64,000 nucleotides of DNA from Closterium sp. Naga37s-1 (GCA_947471745.1 CANJKZ010000008.1:4334501-4398500); one strand, 5' to 3'. Positions 42,510 through 55,320 are shown, numbered from the stretch's first letter. A program made the numbers and translations. The notes: generated from the letters alone by a model not told the origin.

Positions 42510-45500
42510 CAAGTCCTAGCATAGTACACAAGCGCTGATGATCACAAGGCTGAAGTGCCTTGGTAAAGATATCAGCAGTGTTGGCCGGAGTGGCCACGTA
42601 AGCAAGACCAAGCTGACCACGCTACTGCAACTCTCGAGCAAGGAAGTAGCGCAGAGCAATATGCTTCGTTCTGTGCTCCAGTCTGTGCTCCTGACACAAG
42701 GCAAGCATGACCTTGTTGTCGACGTACAGAACTGGAGGAGAACGAGGTGCCTCTCCCAAGTCGGTCAACAGGTAGGTAAGCCAGCGTAACTCCTGTGCAG
42801 CCATGGCCCCAGCGTAGATCTCAGCCTCACAACTGGAGCTGAGAACAGAAGACGAGCGGGTAGACCGCCAAGAGACAGAGCCGGAGCCAAGGCTGAAGGT
42901 GTAACCCTGTGACGACCGCTGCGTAGCCAAGTTGTCAACCCAGGAAGCGTCTGCGTGACCAGTGAGGACAACTCGAGCTCGTCCTCCAAGCACGAGCGCC
43001 ATGCCCGACGTACTGCACAAGTAGCGCAACACCCTCTTAGCTGCATCCATGTGCTCCTTCCTGTGTCTGCCAGGAGCGACATAGCGTGCTAGGATGCTAA
43101 GAGGATAGGCAAGGTCAGGTCGAGTGTAGGTCATCAGGTACATGAGGCAGCCCACAAGCTCTGGATACGGGCCACTCGGCTCTACGGACTCGTCCGAAGG
43201 TGGAGCTGAGAGCGAGTGACCGGTAGGCAGAGGAGTGGACTGTGGCGAGGAGTACGTGAAGCCGAAGTGCTGAAGGACCTGCTGCACCATGTGTGACTGA
43301 GTCAAGGTAATGGTGTGCTGTGCTCTGTCCCGGGTGATCCGCAAGCCAAGATAGCTTGTCAAATCACCCAGGTCTGTGCACGTGTGTCTCTTCTGCAGCT
43401 CCGACTTCACGTGGGCGAGTGCCTCAGTGTCAGCAGTAGCAAAGACTAAGTCGTCTACGTAAACGAGAACGTAGAGCGGCGGCAGAGTGGTGTCAGTGCA
43501 AAGAAACAGCGACGGGTCAGCAGTGGAAGGAGCAAACCCAAGAGCAGCAAGAGTCGTCCTCAGTGTGTCGTGCCACTCATGGGGTGCCTGACGGAGACCG
43601 TAGACTGGCCGCCGGAGGCTCCACTGGGTACCAGCAGGAAACGACCCAGTGAAGCCAGGTGGGCGGCGCAGCCAGATCTCCTCGTGCAGACTGCCCTGTA
43701 GGAAGGCTGTGCTGAAGTCAAGAGAGTGTAGCTCATAGTTACGCTGAGCGGCGACATGTAGCAGCACCCGAAGAGTGGTCATCTTCGGGGTAGGGGAGAA
43801 GGTCTGGAAGAAGTCAACTCCTTCTCGCTGACTGAAGCCTCGTGCAACGTAACGTGCCTTGAAGACAGGCGGAGAACCCGGCGGCCGCTTCACCCTGAAA
43901 ATCCACATGCCACTGACGATGTTCGCCCTAGGCGGGGGAACCTCGTCGACGTAGGTGCCTGTGGACTTCCAGGAAGCCATCTCTGTGTCCATGGCTGTCT
44001 GCCACTGAGAGGAGTAGGGACCCTCTATCGCCTCTGCGTAAGATCACGGGGTCGGGATGTCTGGTGCATCCGGGTCTCCCTCAGGGGCAAGCAGTATGGA
44101 CACGAGATGAGGTAAAGCAGCGTCAAAGCACTCAAACTCCTCCTGTCTGTCCTCAAGGACGTCCGTGCCAAGAGCACACTCACCCCCGACGGACGGAGGA
44201 CAGACAGACGCGGACTCAGACTCAGCAACAAGACTAGCGGCGTAGTCTAGACGACAGGCGGCAGCAAAGTCAACAAGCTCAGCAACTAGGGCAGACGCAA
44301 CAGTGGATTCAAACGAAGGGTCAGTGACAGTAGGACTAGCAGCACGAAGGGAGTCAGACTCCGGGTCCGGACCGTCAAGAAGAGAGGACGCAGGAGGAGA
44401 CGGCAGAGGGACACGCTGTGGAGCAGTGGAAGGACGCAGAGTCATAGAGTGAGTGCCGGAGACAGGAGGAGGACGCTGACGCGGAACACGACAATAGGTG
44501 CGAACAGCGCGAACAGGCGACTCAGGACGAGACTCAGGTGACGCAGTACGAGACTCGGGCTCACGACGCTCCGTAAGACCTCTAGTCGGTCCAGAGTAAG
44601 GAGAAGGACCAGGCAATGGAGAGGCCGGCTGTAACTGCGACTGTGACTGGACAGGCGGTGGACTCTGTAAGGGACGAGGAGGACCAGGAGAAGGCGGGAG
44701 ACCAAGAACCTGCTGAAGAAGTGGAACGTAGTACGGCCGCGGCCGCGCATCACCTCCAGAAACAGCAGAGACAGTACCAGGACCCTCAGCTCCAGGGTCT
44801 CCAGCTACAACTCCCACAGCACCTCCAGCTCCAGTACCTCCAGCAGCTCCAGCTCCAGTAGCACCGCCAGTAGCAACAGCCCCAGCACCTACAGCTCCAA
44901 CTCCTGTAGCACCTCCAACAGCGCCAGTACCTCCAGTACGAGCCGCTCCAGTAGCTCCAGCACCAGCAGAACCTCCAGCAGTAGACCCCGTAGCTCCAGC
45001 ACCTACAGCTCCAACTCCTGCAGCACCACCAGCCCCAGCAGCTCCAATACCTCCAGTACGAGCACCTCCGGGACCAGCTGCTCCAGCACCTCCAGCAGCT
45101 CCAACACCAGCAGGACCTCCAACAGCGCCAGTACCTCCAGGACCAGCGGCTCCAGCAGCTCCAGCACCAGCATCACGGCTACAGCGCCGAGCGTACCACT
45201 CACGTAGTCTCTGCGGAGAGAGGGGCTCCCGCCGTGACGGGACACCCGGAGGACCTCCAGACTCAGCACGCTCAGGCTCAGCACCCCCAGGCTCAACACC
45301 CCCAGGCTCAGCACCCCCAGGCTCCACACGCTTAGGCTCAGCACCCCCAGGCTCCGCACCCTCAGACTCAGCAACCCCAGGCACAGCACCCCCAGGCCCC
45401 GCACCCGCAAGCTCAGCACCCCTAGCAGCACCAGAGTCGACAGCTACCTCGACAGGCTCGACAGGGTCTACCTGGGACACACCTGAGGGGGCAGGACCCT

Positions 45501-48450
45501 GAGGGGGGAGGGGGTCTACCGGAGGAGCACCTGGTGCTAGGAAGAGGGGCGGGGGGGGGAGGAGAGAGGCAGCGCGGTAGGGAAAGAGATGGTAGCAGGA
45601 TACCGACTCGTCAAACGTGATGTCTTGAGAGGACAGAACACGACGTGAGGTGGGGTGGTAAAACTGCCACCCAGGTGCGTCAGGGGGGAAGCCAAGGAAG
45701 ACGCAGGGAACGGCACGGGAGGACAGCTTGTCCGCTGAATTATCGCGGACAAAAGCTCGAGATCCCCAGACACGGAACACAGACGCATCGCCAACCTTCC
45801 CCATCCACTGCAGAGTAGGTGTGGTCTCCGGCAAGGAGACACGAGGCTGAAGGTTGATCGGATGCGTAGCGTACTGAACCGCGAACGGCCACAGAAAATG
45901 GGGAGCAGCCGCATGGATCATGGACGTATGAGCGACGTCCATGACCATTCCAATGCGGCGCTCAGCAATCCCATTTTGCTATGGGGAGGCCGGAAGCGTG
46001 AACGTCTGGCGGATGCCCTCCGCACGACAGAAGTCCCTCAAGAGGTCGGAGGAGAACTCACCACCTCTGTCTGAGTGCAGACGCAGAACAGGAAGGTCCG
46101 AGCCGAAACTCTCGCGGAGCTGGCGACGAGCACCGCGGATCCAGTCGATCAACACCTCAGTGACCTCACCCTTGCGGCGCAAGGGGAAGACTGTGGTGTA
46201 ACGCGAGTAGTCGTCAACGACCAGTAGGAAGTAACGCTCGTGACCCTATCCACTGACGCGGGCTGGGCCCCACACGTCCGTGTGGAGAGTCTGCATGGGA
46301 GCCTCTGTCGGCGGGAACTCGGAGGAGTGAGGAGTGGCGCGCTGCCGGCCCTCGACAAAAGGAACACAGGTAGGGGCAGGCCCCGGAGGAAGGGGAGGGA
46401 GGGACCGGGGGAGACCAGAGACAAGGGTACGGGAGGCCATACCTCGAAGACGAGGCAGGGAGGAGTGACCAAGGCGGTGGTGCCAAAGGAGAGTCTCGTG
46501 TGACAGAGGACGACACGAGCAGGGGGCAGACGCTGGACTAGACCTGGACGCGGCAGCAAACACCTGACCAGATGCAGCTACCTGACCAGACGCAGTAACC
46601 GGAGGAGACGCAGTAGTCAGTGTGTACAGACTCAACCCAGGCCGACGGGTGAACGTGGCCAGGTGGCGGCCCGTCCGAGAGCAAGTGCAGTGGGTCACAC
46701 GCTGACCTCCAGGGGTGAACTGGTCAACCCACAAGTCCTTAAGGTCAGCTCCACTCACCAAGTTCGTAGAGAACGAGGGGAGGTGGAGTCCCGACAGCAA
46801 GCCCGACGGGGCCGCATGACACGGTAGAACTGTGGAAGAGTGCGCAAGGACTGGGCCCCCAGAGGGGTCAGCCAGGGAGACTGCGACAGGCCGACTGAGC
46901 GGCGTGAGTGTGGTGTTGTCGCGAATGAAGGAGCGCGAAGCACCAGAGTCAAGTGTGAAATTGTGCAAGGCCTCAGTAGGTGCAGTACCAGAGAGAGCAG
47001 ACTCACCAGCACCTGGAGCAGCAGACTCACTAGTACCTGGAGCAGCAGACGCACTAGCACCTAGAGCAGCAGCTCCAATGCCCGGGTCGGGCGGAACACA
47101 CAGGTAACAGTCACCCTCAGCACTATCAGTCACAGCATACATGGCAGCAAGGATAGCATCGAAATCAAGATCAAAGATAGCAACATTCTGCCTAAGCAGA
47201 TCACCCCAGCGAGGGAGCTCAACAGCGTCAGGAAACTGGGCGCGCCAGGCGTCAGTCAGGCGACCGAAGCAGCGCTGCGCAGTGTGTGGCAGCCCGCACG
47301 TCTCCCCACGGCGCCCGTCGGTGCGAAGAACGTAAGTGCAGGGACCAACACCCCCAGACCTCCCACGCCCAGCGTACCACTCACGAAGCTGCTAGGCCGA
47401 CGGGGTCTCACGGGAACGCGGCTGCTGCTGGCGTTGGCTACCACCAAAGCCTCCACGCTGCGCGGCTCCACCTCGACCAGCTCCACCGCCGCCGCCACCT
47501 CCACCACTGCTGCCGCTGCCTCCACCGCCGCCGCCGCTGCCTCCACCACCCCCACCGCCGCCACCGAAGCCCCCACTCCCGCCACCACCCCCACCTCCAC
47601 CGCCACCCCCTCCACCTCCTCCACCGCCTCCACCGCCGCCCCCACCGAACCCTCCACCACCCTTGCCCCCCTTGCCCTTACTGTTGCGGCGCCTCCCACT
47701 AGGAGCAGACGCAGCCCCGACCTCCGCGCCAACGAGGTTGACAGCAGCAGCAGAAGCAACAGAGGGGAGAAGGGGGACAGGGGAACACCCCTCAAAGAAA
47801 GGGGCGCGAGGGTCGCCAAGAGAAGGACCTACAGCAACGATACTCTTCTCAGCTGCAGTGAGGCGCTCCTCTAGCAGGTCGACAGTGAGCTCGGTGGGGC
47901 AAAGGGAGAGAAAGTGGTCCCTGACTGATCCAAGGGAGTCAGGGAGGTGGGTGACTAGGTAGTAAAGGGTGATGTACATGGGGGGAGGGTTCTTGGCACA
48001 GAACTCAGTGGGAAGCGCAGAGCGGTAGCGGGCGTCACTAGTGCGGAGGTGAGTAATGAGGTCAGCGACTGTGGCAAAGGCGGCAAGGTCAGGGAACAGG
48101 TACGGCAGCATGAGGCGGCTTAGGGCAGCAGTGGTAGGGGAGGAGTAGCGCGCTATTACAGCGTCATACAAAGACTTAGCAGTCTTGTACTGGCCAAAGT
48201 GCGCGCGCTCAGAAGACGGCAGGTGAATACGAACAGCAAGGCGAGCAACAGCCTCACGAGTGGTCCACTGCGAGCAAACCGTACTGTCAGCAGTGGCAGC
48301 AGGTGCAGGAGAGGCACCGGACGTATGATCGAAAAGGGATACTCCGTCCTTAGAATCACACTGAAGAAAGAGCTGTAGGTCGTCAACCCACACGTCAAAG
48401 TCAACCGCACGCCCCTCAGCATCAAAGGTAAGAACATTAGGGCTAGCCAT
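42510..48450 (-). mobile_element. Copia element C: gag-pol region
   Basis: Gag (48450 downward), Gly-rich tract (about 47450-47660), Cys/His cluster, protease (LDSGASRSFI), pre-integrase finger (HHRLGHSS), integrase (HTDVWGPA, HSDRGGEFSS, NGIAERRIG), a long Gly/Ala linker (44750-45430), RT (LDFSTAFLQGS, YVDDLVFA) and RNase H (TGHADASWVDN, CEAEIYAGA). Same plan as element 1. It is spread over several frames and looks broken. Confidence 0.88.
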
Positions 48451-48649
48451 AGCGGCAGTAGCAGTAGTAGAAGAAGTGGCAGCAGAAGCAGCAGTAGCAG
48501 CAGGAGCAGCGCGGGCAGGGCAGTGCGGCTCAGTAGGGCGGCGCGGCTCGGCAGAGCGGCGCGGCTCGGTAGGGCAGCACCTCTCGACTGGGCGGCGCGG
48601 CTTGGTTCCTGGCGGCGCGGCGCGGCTCGGAGGAGCGGCGCGGCTCGGC

Positions 48650-49280
48650 TGGGCGGCGCGGGTGCTTACCAGGGGCGGGTGCAGGGCAGGGCCGCGACTG
48701 GGGCGGCTGAAGGGCAGGGCCGCGACTGGGGCGGCTGAAGGGCCGCGACTGGGGCGGCAGTAGGGCCGCGACTGGGGCGGCTGAAGGGCAGGGCCGCGAC
48801 TGGGGCGGCAGCAGGGCCGCGACTGGGGCGGCTGAAAGGCCGCGACTGGGGCGGCAGCAGGGCCGCGACTGTGGCGGCTGAAGGGCAGTGTCACAGGATC
48901 GAATTTCCACTCGAGAATGTTCCACTAAAGGTGAGTACAGGCAGGGCAGGGCCGCGACAAGCAGCGGCAGGGCAGAGGCCGCGGCGGGCGGCAAGGTAGG
49001 GCCGCGGGTGGCGGCAGGGCAAGGCCGTGACGGGCCGAGAAGGCAGGGGGCCGCGACGGGCCGTGAGGGCAGGGCCGCGACGAGCAGCAGCAGGGCAGAG
49101 GCCACGACGGGCCGATAAGGCAGGGGGCCGCGACGGGCCGTGAGGGCAGGGCCGCGACGGGCCGTTGGGGCAGGGCTGTGACGGGTCGAGAAGGTAGGGC
49201 CGCGACGGGCCGAGAAGATAGGGCCGCGACGGGCGGCACTAGGGCAGGGCGCGCGACGGCGCAGGTGAGGCAGGCGCTAG
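48650..49280 (-). repeat. GC-rich repetitive leader of copia element C
   Basis: Two arrays of 25-30-bp units (ccgcgactggggcggc type at 48690-48885, ccgcgacgggccg type at 49000-49240) lie between PBS and Gag. The plan is as in elements 1 and B, with different unit sequences. Confidence 0.85.
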
Positions 49281-49336
49281 GCGCGCTTCGGGCAGGGCAG
49301 AAAAAAAAAGTTATCGTGGTGGGCCCTAAAAAAAAC

Positions 49337-49367
49337 GTTCCCACGAGGGAACCTGCTCAGAATACCA
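49337..49367 (-). other. Primer-binding site and hairpin of copia element C
   Basis: The element strand reads TGGTATTCTGAGCAGG, a tRNA-Met-type PBS with a small change, into the hairpin GTTCCC-TCGT-GGGAAC (49337-49352), then a T run and AGGGCCCACC, as in element 1. Confidence 0.78.
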
Positions 49368-49498
49368 TGTTAGAATAGCGAAGGAAGGAATGACTGAACT
49401 AGCAAGCAAGTGGGTACAAGTAGGAAACCTAAAAGTTTTGTACCCTATATGAACTGCCCCACTACAGCCTAGACAGACTATAGCATAAATGTTTCACA
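49368..49498 (-). repeat. 5' LTR of copia element C
   Basis: 131 bp, followed on the plus strand by the target duplication TAATT (49499-49503), after which element A resumes. Confidence 0.92.
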
Positions 49499-52085
49499 TA
49501 ATTATTATCAGAAGACAGTCGGGTACCGTGCGAAACCGGAAACATGGCATCAGCGACTCGGGCACCCCTCACACGCCACACTCAAGACCTCTCTCAAGGC
49601 TAGTGTCTTAGACAACGACGCGCTGCTCCTCCCTCGTGGAGGCTCCCTCACAGCGGAATCAGCCAACCCGTCATGCACCGTGTTCCCAACTGCGTCACTC
49701 GCCCACAAATCCTTTCCAGATTTACCCCCTGGCTACGAACGCTACAAGCCGCTAGACAAAGTCTACAGCGATTTCATGGTTCTCAGCCAAACTGGGTTCA
49801 ATGGCGAGTTCTACATGCTTACCTTCATCGATGCATGCACACGCTACGTCTGGGCTGTCAACACCGATTGCCACTCTCTCGCCTTCGAGTGCATCGTAGC
49901 GTGGATGAAGTGGGCCGAACATCAGTCTGGACTGAAGCTGAAAACCTACCAGACAGACGGGGGGTTGGAGTTCTTCTCAACTGAATTCAAGGAACTCTTC
50001 AAGAAGAAGGGGATTGAGCACCTGGTGTCCCTGCCCTATGCTCACGAGCAGCAAGGTGTAGCAGAACGGACAAACATGAGCCTTGCCACAAGAATGAGGG
50101 CCCTGATGAAGCAGTCAGCCGTGCCAACCGAATACTGGCTGTTTGCAATGAACCACGCAGTCCGGCTGCACAACTTGCTGTCCTCCCGAAGCCTCGAGAA
50201 CAACAACTCTCCCTACAGGGCTTGGACGGGCAGAAAAGTGGACACCCGTCTGCTTCGAGTGTTTGGCTACATGGTACAGTACACGCCACACACAGCAAGG
50301 ATCGGAAAAATTGCTGACCGAGCACGCTGGGGCATCCACCTCGGGATCGAAAAAGAATACAAGGCGTGGATCGTGCTGGACTACGCAACACACGAAGTCA
50401 CAAAATCACATGACTGCATCTTCTACGAGAAGCTAACTCTGCCAATGTTCAAGGAGCACCGCGAAGCTTACAGGGCACCGGAAAGGATTTTTGAGGGACA
50501 CCGCAGCTTCGCAACTCCACACGATGAAGCTGACCTGGCAGAAGATGCTGATGCAGCAGATGTCACCCAATTTGACAGCGCACCCAACATTCCCCTTACA
50601 AGCCCATTCCAGACTCCGACATTCATACCTGTACACCAATTCGACCCTGACGATACAACTCGTGAAGCCCACAACTACAACAGTGCAGCGCGCCGATTAC
50701 CGGATGTCGAGTTACCACCAAACACCTCACAAGACACCCCCCGCCTCAGCAACGACAGTGACGACGATGTCGTCGAAGTAACCAGCTTCAACGACTACGA
50801 TCGCCTCCACTTCGAAAAGACCAACAAAACCAGTCTCCGCATCCTCGGACTCGCCGTCGCTGTTCGCCATGCCTCCCCCAAGGAACCTACCACCATTCGC
50901 CAAGCCTTGTTTGGCCCCGACAGTGAGAAATGGAAGGCAGCCATGGCAGCGGAAGTCGCGGCACTGAAGAGCCGCGGAATGTTGAAGCTGGTTCCACGAT
51001 CATCAGCGAATGGGAGAAAAGTTCTCATCGGCAAATGGGTCTTCCAAATCAAAACACTTGCAGATGGCTCCATCGACAAGTACAAAGCGAGATAGGTGGT
51101 ATGCGGCTTCGAGAAAACCCACATGGTGGATTTTGACCTCACATACGCGCCCGTCGGAAGGCACACCTCAGTACGCATCCTCATCTGCATCGCAGCCGTT
51201 AAACAGCACCCGCTCCGTCAAATCGACGTCGGAAGTGCATTCCTGTACGCTCCCGTCGATGCCATCATCTTTGTCGAGCAGCCGCATGCCTTCGAGGACG
51301 CCGACGACGCCGTCTGCCTCCTTAAAAAATCTCTCTATGGAATCAAGCAGGCGCCTCGACTGTGGCAGCAGTACCTGCACACCGTCCTGACGGAGCTCGG
51401 TTTCACTCAGTTGCCACATGATCTCGGAATGTACCGCAAGGAATCGCGTGGCAAGTTTATTCTCCTTGTCGCCTACGTCGACGACCTACTCTACACCGTC
51501 GACGACACGGAGCTGCTGGATCGGTTTGAGGCAGATATCAAGGAGAAGCTTGAAGTGACCATCAACCACAACGTCACAAAATTTCTGGGCCTCAACATCA
51601 CCCAATCCGCCACCTACATCCACCTCTCCGCTGCTAAATACGCGAAAACACTAGCGAAGAAGTTCGCCATCGCCCCGATCAACCTCACCACCCCCTTTCG
51701 CACTCCTCCTCCTAACCACGAACCCGACACCACATCTCTCTCCATCGAGGACCATCGGCTCTATCAGCATCAGCTGGGGTGTCTCTTGTTCGCCGCCGTC
51801 ACGTGCCGGCCCGATCTCTCCTACGTCGCAAGCCAGCTCGCTTAGTACCTGAAGCGACCTGAAGGGGAGAATCTACTGGATCTACGCCGAGCACTTCAAT
51901 ACTTCGTTTCTACTCCTGACGTCGGACTCACCTACGAATGCTACCCTACAGCTTCATGGCTACGTTAACGCAGACCACGCGGGAGATATTGACAACAGAC
52001 GCTCCCGCACAGGATTCATTTTTCAACTCCAACCGGCCAAACTCATCTCTTGGAACTCCCAGAAGCAGGAGCTCATTGCACTTTA
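49499..52085 (+). mobile_element. Copia element A: integrase and reverse transcriptase region
   Basis: Integrase core (YSDFMVLSQTG, TFIDACTRYVWAVN, YQTDGGLEFFS, HEQQGVAERTNMSLATRMR), an integrase tail (LLRVFGYMVQYTP), an acidic linker, then RT (LIGKWVFQIKT, RQIDVGSAFLYAPVD, YGIKQAPRLW, AYVDDLLYTVDD, KFLGLNI). The strand ends in the first part of an RNase H (ISWNSQKQELIAL) right at the right LTR. It looks broken by a few changes and shortened at its 3' end. Confidence 0.85.
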
Positions 52086-52348
52086 ATCAGAGGTTACGAG
52101 ATGCAATATGGTAACTGTCGAGAATGACAATAGTCTCAGTTACTGTAGCTATGCAATACAGTTAATAAGGGAATATACCCCTCATAGTACATGGCTAGCT
52201 AGTTTGCTATTTATACCCTTGTATCTCTATCTTATAATCATCTTGTTTTCTTTCAACTTTATTAATAAAACCATTACAGAGACTTCATTGTCTTCTCCTG
52301 GACTTAGCAGACTTATTCTATCCACTACGATCCTTCATTATCACAACA
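52086..52348 (+). repeat. Right LTR of copia element A
   Basis: About 263 bp, homologous to 31561-31813 plus 40728-40736, with more than 20 differences and small indels. It ends tatcacaaca. Confidence 0.78.
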
Positions 52349-53743
52349 ACATGCGCTCTAAGATCTGGTTCGTTTTCATACTCCACTCAATGTACTTTTT
52401 TTTTTCTTTTCTTTTCTTTTCTTTTCTTTCATTCTTGATACTTAGTCTGGTGCACATTCTCACATCTTCCTCCACTCAGCTGGAAAACCCTCCTTGAACC
52501 CTTGCCTTCTTCGAGTACATTAGGTAAGAGGGTGCGAGAGCGTTATGGTTGGGACATTCGTTTCTGTTCCTTCGGTGTTTCCCTTCGCTCTGGCCACAGT
52601 CTCTATGGTGCTCGGTTCGCTCTCTTCATTCACCATCCCCTCTCTTACCTTTCAAACATTTCCTCGTCACTGCTCCCACCCCCTCCTACTCCATTCGGTC
52701 TTGTTTCGTATTTTTTCACTTCGCCTTTCGTCTGGATTGGTCATCTGAAACAAAGAGTTCTGATGTCCTCATAACCAGAGAGAAGACGCATCTTCACATT
52801 CAGATGTAGGTGCTGTCCATACCTTTTCTCTCCGGTTCCACACATTCCACCCCTTTCTCTCGATGCTGCCTTCATGGCGCCAATTTGTAAATTTGCGAGT
52901 GCTTCGCTCAAGATCTCCCTTATGATTAAAACCTTTCCTCGAAGGGGTTGCTTATGCATCCATCGTGGGAGTTTTTTTGCAGAAATTTGGGATGAAGGGA
53001 GATCGCAGTCTTTTCGTTTGTCTCATGGGCTAGCTTTGATGAAATGTTTCGTATCCGCGCATTGACGAGCTTTCTCATGTCTTGGATCGTCCCAGGCAGG
53101 CATGTATTCTCGTCCCAGTCGCATCATCACAATGTCAACGTCCACATATCCGCGCATTGTCACGCGTGGTGATATTTAATCAGATGGATCGTCCCAAACA
53201 TGCCTTTTCAAACACCACATCGTGCAGAATCGACTGTCCAGGTATCCGCTCATTCTCACACTAACTCGACATTGCAATTAATACCTGCACTTACAGGGAT
53301 GTCAACTGGCCCTTCATCTGGAAGGGTGGCATGAGAAACGGGTTTTTGAGATCCATGAATGTGTCTCTGGAAAATATCAAGCTTGATGGCACAGAAGCCA
53401 CTATCTACAGTAAACAATACATTGAACTATTGCATTCTTGTTACTTATCCGGTCTCGAAAAATGGAAAACAGCAACGGAACTTGTGTGTCGATAAGGACA
53501 TTTTCTCACATGCGCATGCAGCCCAGTAGCTTTTGGACATTCTAGTGGGGAACATGGAGCTTCTGGGATTGTGTGTGTGACCTAAGCTTGTAGGAAATCG
53601 AATGAATGCCAGCAGGGTTGACTTCGCCACCCAGGCCAAACCCGTCCACAATTTTGGCACCTCACCAAACAACCACATCCATCCTAATCCCTAACGGTCA
53701 ATCTAATGTGAAACACTTCCCAAGAACCTGGCTAAAAACCAAG
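52349..53743. other. Intergenic: right flank of the copia nest
   Basis: About 1.4 kb with no supportable gene on either strand. A TTTTC microsatellite lies at 52398-52430. A loose repeat (gaatcgtcccaRRcatg...ccgcgcattg, around 53085-53260) recurs twice. The right end is probably the 3' UTR of the membrane-protein gene on the minus strand. Confidence 0.5.
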
Positions 53744-54496
53744 TCAGAGCACCATCCATGCAAGGAATGCACTGTTGCCCCACCGCATCACCGCCACCAG
53801 ACCCGCAAACGCCACAAGCCCTTGAATCATGCTCATTGGTTGAAGCTTCCAGGTCTTGGCATGCTTCCCTTGTGCTGCTGCTGCTGCAGTACTGGGGTCA
53901 CTTTGGAAGGTAATTTTCCCTGAATGGTGCAGCCACACGGCAAGCATCGCATACACCCCCACCGCTAACAGACGAACCCCAAGGTTCTCCGCTGCTCCGG
54001 CAATCGCCGCCACTGCCGGAGCCACCACTGACAGCCAGTTAGGTCCGGCCAAAGCGTGAGGTTTGGAAGAGGCAGAGGGCAAGGAGGAAGAGAGGGAGGA
54101 GGTGGAGGAAGGGAGGGTGGATGATGAATCGGATGCAGCAGCTGCTGCTGACGATGAGAGGACCGCACGAGCGGCAGAAAACGCAGTCAGGGTGGTCAGG
54201 ATAAGCAGGAAAACCAATGGAGGAATGACACCTGTTGCGAGACCAACAGCTGCCGATCCAGAGAGCCACAGCGGACCGTTTAAAGCCTCCGGGTCAGGAC
54301 TAAATCGCTGAGCTACAGTAACCACAGCGGTAACCAGAAGAGCGTTCAGGATAACCGATCCGACTGGCATGACGTCAAACTGAGCGAGTATCGCGAAATA
54401 GAGGAATTCGGCACCAGATGCAATGAGAGAGAGGAGGATGGAGAGGGGAGTGAGGATGGGGTCCGGCCTGCACCCGTTCCAACTCATTACTTTCAT
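53744..54496 (-). CDS. Multi-pass membrane protein of unknown family
   Basis: An open frame of 250 residues from MKVMSWNGC. I do not recognise the family. It shows about five to six hydrophobic segments: residues about 14-38 (LSILLSLIASGAEFLYFAIL), 43-62, 75-112 (a long hydrophobic stretch), 155-190 and 225-248. Segments three and four are separated by a Ser/Ala-rich hydrophilic loop (about 113-150). There is no cleavable signal peptide or clear plastid transit peptide. The frame stays open for a few codons upstream of the ATG next to a splice-acceptor-like ttttag, so a 5' exon is possible. GC content and codon use resemble the neighbouring host genes. It ends LAWMVL with a TGA. Confidence is for being a real gene, not for function. 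Confidence 0.6.
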   Translation of the reverse strand: MKVMSWNGCRPDPILTPLSILLSLIASGAEFLYFAILAQFDVMPVGSVILNALLVTAVVTVAQRFSPDPEALNGPLWLSGSAAVGLATGVIPPLVFLLILTTLTAFSAARAVLSSSAAAAASDSSSTLPSSTSSLSSSLPSASSKPHALAGPNWLSVVAPAVAAIAGAAENLGVRLLAVGVYAMLAVWLHHSGKITFQSDPSTAAAAAQGKHAKTWKLQPMSMIQGLVAFAGLVAVMRWGNSAFLAWMVL

Positions 54497-55320
54497 CTCA
54501 TCTAAAACCCTTAAGAACTGCCATTTTGAGCTTCCAATTTTTGAAGACTTCAGATTTCATTTCCAAATTCTTTACAAAGATATATCTACAGCACAAAATG
54601 CAGGATGGTCACCAGGGACTTCGCCCCTAGCCACACCAGCATCACACACGAGATCCACACTCCATGAACGCAGCTCCTGGACAAGCCTTTTTAGGCGGCT
54701 AGCCCATGGAAAATCCTGGTGCACCCTGAGGAAAAAACTCGGCAGAAAGACAGAACAAGCGAAATAACGCTTTGTCCACCATCTGCACCCTCAGAAGATG
54801 ATGGCAGAAGCAAGCGAAGCTGGAACTTGAAACGCAGTGTGAAGTGAAGCAGCACCGAGCAACGTGAAAGATTGTTGTTGACGAGCAGTGAAGATGACGA
54901 ATCCCCCCATTGCAGCAGAAGTAGGAAGCTCGAAAAAAAATCTTGGTTGAGGGCGCAGGCAGCACATGTACAGCATGTACAGTAGGGCTTTCAGCCCCAG
55001 TATTCACTGCCGTAAAAACCGCTCCAGTGTTTTATTGCAGATCGTGAGGTTCCAATGTCACTTCATGTTGTCCGCCTCGTCAGCTGCAAAAGCATCCTCA
55101 CATGTGACGTTGCTCTAACGGTACTGCGACTTCGACTTGGGGTTGTACATCCTGGAAGTGAAACAAGGCGAATGGCATCAGAAATCTAGAAATCGCTTAG
55201 CATACCTAACAACGGTGTCACGAATGTCAAAGGGATAAAATAATGACACGGATGAGACGAGATTAAAATGCAGAAACAGGGAGCCCATAAGACATTACAT
55301 TGCGTCTGGGCTCTGGGCGC
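54497..55320. other. Intergenic between the membrane-protein and DRM1-like genes
   Basis: No gene recognised. Both neighbours lie on the minus strand, so this holds the 5' region of the membrane-protein gene and the 3' UTR of the DRM1-like gene. Short open frames here lack family resemblance. Confidence 0.5.

Larger units (their letters stand above)
42118..49498 (-). mobile_element. Ty1/copia element C, inserted in element A, broken
   Basis: Minus orientation, 7,381 bp, 131-bp LTRs at 42118-42248 and 49368-49498 (6 differences), target duplication TAATT at 42113-42117 and 49499-49503. On the element strand: PBS (TGGTATTCTGAGCAGG), hairpin, GC-rich repetitive leader (48650-49280), Gag from 48450 (MASPNVLTFDAEGR), Gly-rich tract, protease, integrase, linker, RT and RNase H ending near 42510. 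It is a close relative of element 1. It looks broken with about five breaks, and is older than 1 and B by LTR divergence. Confidence 0.93.
31561..52348 (+). mobile_element. Ty1/copia element A, oldest of the nest, broken
   Basis: Outer element of the nest, plus orientation. The left LTR is 31561-31813, continuing after insertion B at 40728-40736; the right LTR is 52086-52348 (about 263 bp). A PBS-like TGGTATGAGAACC starts at 40737. A reduced 5' coding part (40843-42117), with a copia protease-proximal block (LQYNLLSSAQL), is followed, after insertion C, by integrase and RT (49500-52085). It is a different copia lineage from 1, B and C: different LTR and different integrase (DACTRYVWAVN). The LTRs differ at more than 20 of about 255 positions plus small indels, so it is the oldest. 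It looks broken, with several breaks and apparent loss of most of gag and RNase H. No target duplication was recognised. Confidence 0.8.

Noticed and set aside
49673-49984. Small plus-strand frame beside the integrase of copia element A
   Set aside because: It is a shadow of the integrase frame that starts at 49680.
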